Shown: one piece after another, positions 61,026 through 64,000 of the stretch | Numbering within the stretch: position 1 is the first letter of the stretch | How the letters are laid out: every line of letters starts with the position of its first letter | NCBI GenBank assembly: GCA_018371275.1 | Contig: JAHALF010000007.1 | Coordinates: forward strand, 1 to 64,000 | Source: Clostridiales bacterium | GTDB taxonomy: Bacteria > Bacillota > Clostridia > Lachnospirales > CAG-274 | Direction of reading: 5' to 3' | Length of the DNA: 64,000 bases | Made by a program: the position numbers and the translations under genes | Notes under the pieces: generated by a model | What the model saw: only the letters and a program-made list of their open reading frames with translations | Told to the model about the DNA's origin: nothing | The model's database searches: none

Positions 61026-63362
61026 ATGAATTGGTATAGAAATACAAAATTAAAGGTTAAGTTTTCTATTATGGCAGTTGTTATATCACTACTTATACTT
61101 ATTATAAGTTTTTTATGTGTATTTTTATTAAAAAATGTATCTAAAAAATATGATAAAATAGTAGAAAGTAATAGGGCATTGATTGAAAAATCTGTTCATG
61201 TTACAAGTATAGTTACAGAATTAAGATTTGCCCAATTAACACTGGATGGTGCTCAGTCACCTCTTGGATTAGGTGATTTTGATAAAGCTAGAGAGAATAT
61301 TAGAATACCATATGAAGAATCTAAAAAGGCTTTAGAAGATTTAAAACAAAGCCTTGATTCAATAGAAAGTGAAGATCAACCTGAAGATGGTATTGATAAA
61401 AAAGATGAAATAGCAGCTATTGAATATTTAATGGAAACTGTTGATGATTATTATGAAAAGTATTTAGAACATATAAATTTGCACGAACAAGGAGTTTTTC
61501 ACGATGCTAATGGTAAATTAACACCAGAACACTCACAACATCTTGCTGATGTAAGAGCAGTAGCAGAAGAAATGTTTGGTGATTTAAAATCAAATGGGGC
61601 TGTAGCTTCTTTATCATTATCAAATTTTGGAGATATGGTTGATAGATTAGATTTGGCATCACAGAACGCACAAAAACAAGTAAGTAAATTAATATTAATG
61701 GGATTATTGGTTATTGTAGTTACTATTTTACAAATAGTTGTTATATCTAAAAGTATTACAAAACCTATTAATACTATTATGGACGCTGCAGATAATGTTG
61801 CAAAAGGTAATGTTGATATAGATATAAGAAGTAATGATACTAATGAAATGGGCGCTATATCTAATGCCATATCTAATATGGTTTATATATTCCAAGGTAT
61901 GTTAGAAGACATTAATGAACTATCAAGAGAGCTTAATGAAGGTAATATTAGCTATAAAATTAATTCAAATAAATATTCAGGTGTATTTAAACAAGCAGTA
62001 GAATCTATAAATGGTGCAATAAATCTTTTAATAACAGATACACTTGGTATATTAGATACTGTTGATAATTTTGGTAAAGGTAACTTTGATGTTGATATTA
62101 TTGAATTTAAAGGAGAAAAGGTAATTGCTACGCAAACTTTAAGAGAAATACAATTATCTTTAAAATCTGTTTCAAATGAGATAAATAACCTTGTAAATGC
62201 AGCTAATGATGGAAACCTTGAATATAAAATTGATAACACTACATATTCTGGTAACTGGAAAGACACTATTAATGGATTAAATAAATTTGTAGAAAATGTT
62301 GTTATACCTATTAAAGAAACACAAAATGCTCTTAATCAGTTTTCTGTTGGTAATTTTGATCATAGAATAACTAATGAATATAAAGGCGAATTTGATAATA
62401 TTAAACAAACAGTAAATTCTACAGCAGAAAACATTGGTTCTTATATATCAGAAATATCTGGAATATTAGATGAAATGGCTCATAAAAACTTTGATGTTTC
62501 CATAGATAGAGAATATTTAGGTAACTTTAAACAAATACAAAAATCTGTTAACTCTATTGTTAAAAACCTTAATATGCTTACAAAAGATATTATATCTTCT
62601 GCAGAACAAGTATCAGATGGTGCTAAACAAATATCAGAATCTAGCATATCTTTAGCAGAAGGAGCTACTGAACAAGCAGAATCTGTTGAAAAGCTTAATA
62701 ATGTTGTAAAACTTATATCTGAACAAACAGAAGAAAATACAAAAGGTTCTAACAAAGCTAACAATTTAGCAATAGAAACTAGGGAAAATGCGTCTAAAGG
62801 TAGCAAACAAATGGATGATATGCTTGAGGCTATGGAAGAAATTAATACAGCATCTAATAGCATATCTAACATAATAAAAGTAATAGATGATATTGCATTC
62901 CAAACAAATATACTTGCACTTAATGCTGCTGTAGAGGCTGCTCGTGCTGGTGAACATGGTAAAGGATTTGCTGTTGTTGCTGAAGAGGTTAGAAACCTTG
63001 CAGCAAGAAGCCAACAAGCAGCTAGAGAAACAACAGAGCTTATAGAAAGTTCTGTACAAAAAGTAGAAGAAGGTTCAAGAATTGCAAATAGTACTGCAAA
63101 GGCACTTCTTGACATAGTAACTCAAATAGAAGATATATCTAGCCTTGTAGAAACTTGTGCAAAATCTTCTAATGAGCAAGAAAAATCTATTAGTGAAATA
63201 AGAGAATCTATAAGTCAAATAGCAGTTGTTACACAAAATAATACTGCTACAAGTGAAGAATCAGCTGCAGCTGCTCAAGAGCTTGCAAGCCAAGCAGAGT
63301 TATTTTATTCATCTGTTGCAGACTTTAAGCTTAAAGATGACAGTTCTTTAGATACAGAATAA
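61026..63362 (+). CDS. Methyl-accepting chemotaxis protein with HAMP-like chain
   Basis: 778 residues. Membrane helix 1 (about 13-36), an extracellular four-helix sensor (about 37-220), helix 2 (about 222-243), then HAMP. After the first HAMP come about five more HAMP-like units, each with a G-N-x-x-x-x-I/D pattern (LNEGNISYKI, FGKGNFDVDI, ANDGNLEYKI, FSVGNFDHRI, MAHKNFDVSI), to about residue 525. The conserved signalling tip is IDDIAFQTNILALNAAVEAARAGEHGKGFAVVAEEVRNLA-like (about 620-660). It reports ligands to CheA with CheW/CheV. Confidence 0.93.
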   Translation: MNWYRNTKLKVKFSIMAVVISLLILIISFLCVFLLKNVSKKYDKIVESNRALIEKSVHVTSIVTELRFAQLTLDGAQSPLGLGDFDKARENIRIPYEESKKALEDLKQSLDSIESEDQPEDGIDKKDEIAAIEYLMETVDDYYEKYLEHINLHEQGVFHDANGKLTPEHSQHLADVRAVAEEMFGDLKSNGAVASLSLSNFGDMVDRLDLASQNAQKQVSKLILMGLLVIVVTILQIVVISKSITKPINTIMDAADNVAKGNVDIDIRSNDTNEMGAISNAISNMVYIFQGMLEDINELSRELNEGNISYKINSNKYSGVFKQAVESINGAINLLITDTLGILDTVDNFGKGNFDVDIIEFKGEKVIATQTLREIQLSLKSVSNEINNLVNAANDGNLEYKIDNTTYSGNWKDTINGLNKFVENVVIPIKETQNALNQFSVGNFDHRITNEYKGEFDNIKQTVNSTAENIGSYISEISGILDEMAHKNFDVSIDREYLGNFKQIQKSVNSIVKNLNMLTKDIISSAEQVSDGAKQISESSISLAEGATEQAESVEKLNNVVKLISEQTEENTKGSNKANNLAIETRENASKGSKQMDDMLEAMEEINTASNSISNIIKVIDDIAFQTNILALNAAVEAARAGEHGKGFAVVAEEVRNLAARSQQAARETTELIESSVQKVEEGSRIANSTAKALLDIVTQIEDISSLVETCAKSSNEQEKSISEIRESISQIAVVTQNNTATSEESAAAAQELASQAELFYSSVADFKLKDDSSLDTE

Positions 63363-63376
63363 AAAGGATAATGAAA

Positions 63377-63413
63377 TAAAAAGATAAAATACTAAAAGTA
63401 TTTTATCTTTTTA
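63377..63413 (+). terminator. Intrinsic terminator after the chemoreceptor gene
   Basis: AAAAAGATAAAATACT pairs with AGTATTTTATCTTTTT around a three-base loop. Confidence 0.85.
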
Positions 63414-63461
63414 TTTATAAATATGTAGATTATATATTATGTTTATATAAATTTTAAATAA

Positions 63462-63490
63462 AAAAAGATATAATATTATTATATCTTTTT
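63462..63490 (-). terminator. Hairpin after tRNA-Leu(CAA)
   Basis: AAAAAGATATAATA and its complement flank a very short loop, four bases beyond the tRNA 3' end on the minus strand. It is AT-only except for one pair, so it may be a weak terminator. Confidence 0.55.
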
Positions 63491-63494
63491 AAAA

Positions 63495-63575
63495 TGCCGC
63501 TGGTGGGACTTGAACCCACACGAGAAAACTCGCCAGATTTTGAGTCTGGTGCGTCTGCCATTCCGCCACAACGGC
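63495..63575 (-). tRNA. tRNA-Leu(CAA)
   Basis: 81 nt on the minus strand. Acceptor arms GCCGTTG and CAGCGGC pair, the anticodon loop is CTCAAAA with anticodon CAA, a variable arm GAGTTTTCTC forms the long extra stem of leucine tRNAs, and the T arm has GGTTCAAGTCC. CCA is not encoded. Confidence 0.95.
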
Positions 63576-63672
63576 TAATATAAAATTATTATACATATTT
63601 TTTTCCAATTTGTCAATTAAAATAAAATATTAAAATTAGTAATATTTTAATAAAAGAAATATAAAAAAAGTG

Positions 63673-63701
63673 TTGACTTTTTTTATTTTATATATTATAA
63701 T
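63673..63701 (+). promoter_or_regulatory. Promoter of the tRNA cluster
   Basis: TTGACT (63673-63678) and TATAAT (63696-63701), 17-bp spacer, 20 bases before the first tRNA. Confidence 0.85.
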
Positions 63702-63720
63702 TATATTTGTCGTTAAACTT

Positions 63721-63803
63721 GCAGTCGTGGCGGAATTGGCATACGCGCTAGACTAAGGATCTAGTGGTCCTAGACCTTGGGGGTTCGAGTCCCCCCGACT
63801 GCA
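63721..63803 (+). tRNA. tRNA-Leu(AAG)
   Basis: 83 nt. Acceptor GCAGTCG pairs with CGACTGC, discriminator A. Anticodon stem CTAGA/TCTAG with loop CTAAGGA gives anticodon AAG. The variable arm GGTCCTAGACC is of leucine type. A34 would be read as inosine after deamination by TadA. CCA is not encoded. Confidence 0.93.
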
Positions 63804-63809
63804 TAGTAT

Positions 63810-63881
63810 GCGCGAGTGGCTCAGTGGTAGAGCATCGCCTTGCCAAGGCGAGGGTCGCGGGTTCGAATCCCGTCTCGCGCT
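63810..63881 (+). tRNA. tRNA-Gly(GCC)
   Basis: 72 nt. Acceptor GCGCGAG pairs with CTCGCGC, anticodon loop TTGCCAA (GCC), T arm GCGGGTTCGAATCCCGT. Seven bases after tRNA-Leu. Confidence 0.96.
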
Positions 63882-63886
63882 TATAT

Positions 63887-63958
63887 AGGGTTATCGCCAA
63901 GCGGTAAGGCACAGGGTTTTGATCCCTGCATTCGTAGGTTCGAATCCTACTAGCCCTG
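63887..63958 (+). tRNA. tRNA-Gln(TTG)
   Basis: 72 nt. Acceptor AGGGTTA pairs with TAGCCCT (one G-U), discriminator G as usual for glutamine; anticodon loop TTTTGAT gives anticodon TTG. Conserved ATCGCCAAGCGGTAAGGC D-arm. Six bases after tRNA-Gly. The last 40 bases of the window hold nothing assigned. Confidence 0.95.
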
Positions 63959-64000
63959 TATTAAGCTATGTAGCTTTTGCTCCATAGCTATCATAAAAAT

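Noticed and set aside
62480..63115. 211-residue minus-strand open frame within the chemoreceptor gene
   Set aside because: Ser/Ala/Leu-rich mirror of the coiled-coil signalling domain; the plus-strand product has all family motifs.

Overview
The window is very AT-rich bacterial chromosomal DNA with tightly packed genes, strong AGGAGG-type ribosome binding sites, frequent TTG/GTG starts and many intrinsic terminators. A T-box leader ahead of serS, an L10 leader, a large Bacillus-type SRP RNA with an Alu domain, SpoVG, a YesM/YesN two-component pair, CheV and an F-type ATP synthase with a sodium-type c subunit all point to a low-GC Firmicute. It is most likely a motile, anaerobic member of the Clostridia from a spore-forming lineage. 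No mobile element, prophage or CRISPR array is visible, so this looks like core chromosome with a few accessory modules.

Layout. 1-800: start of serS (cut by the left edge) with its T-box and promoter, minus strand. 0.8-10.4 kb: a secreted protein of unknown function, a YesN/YesM two-component system, and a divergent cluster of alpha-L-fucosidase plus a CUT1-type sugar ABC transporter without its own ATPase. 10.6-15 kb: YitT, RecX, a TPR protein, a 54-residue membrane protein and an orphan amino-acid-binding lipoprotein. 15-22.8 kb: the complete ATP synthase operon (atpI-type genes, then B-E-F-H-A-G-D-C), led by three AtpZ-like modules in two genes. 22.8-36.9 kb: mostly housekeeping genes (wecB, tcdA, cca, SDR, TSCPD protein, murC, spoVG, hflX, a Na+/K+:H+ antiporter, an ArsC/Spx-like protein, Xaa-Pro aminopeptidase, a DUF2161-like nuclease-fold protein, SEC-C methionine aminopeptidase).

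36.9-41.4 kb: an acetyltransferase, two tandem esterase-like hydrolases, a Cys/Gly/Asn-rich small protein, and an ECF sigma factor with two membrane proteins. 41.5-44.9 kb: a glutamine-type amino-acid ABC operon, then an NsrR-like Rrf2 regulator divergent from a single-domain globin. 45-52.4 kb: a secreted degenerate nuclease-fold protein with six helix-hairpin-helix-like units, followed by an operon encoding a foldase, an ABC ATPase, a large Ig-like membrane-anchored protein and a MacB-type permease. This operon is the best candidate for a poorly described system. 52.4-64 kb: YcxB-like protein, SRP RNA, tadA, an AI-2E family permease that appears to start at AUA, a CPBP protease, cheV, asnB, a HIT protein, rplJ-rplL with the L10 leader, a chemoreceptor with a chain of HAMP-like repeats, and four tRNA genes (Leu-CAA, Leu-AAG, Gly, Gln).

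How they fit together. The two-component system probably senses a sugar outside the cell and drives the fucosidase/transport genes. The Na+-type ATP synthase and the antiporter fit an ion economy based on sodium. The Rrf2/globin pair looks like nitric oxide defence. TadA and an A34-containing tRNA-Leu(AAG) sit in the same window and are likely enzyme and substrate. Several leaders (serS T-box, L10, spoVG 5' region) suggest RNA-level control. All functional calls rest on reading the protein sequences by eye, without database searches.
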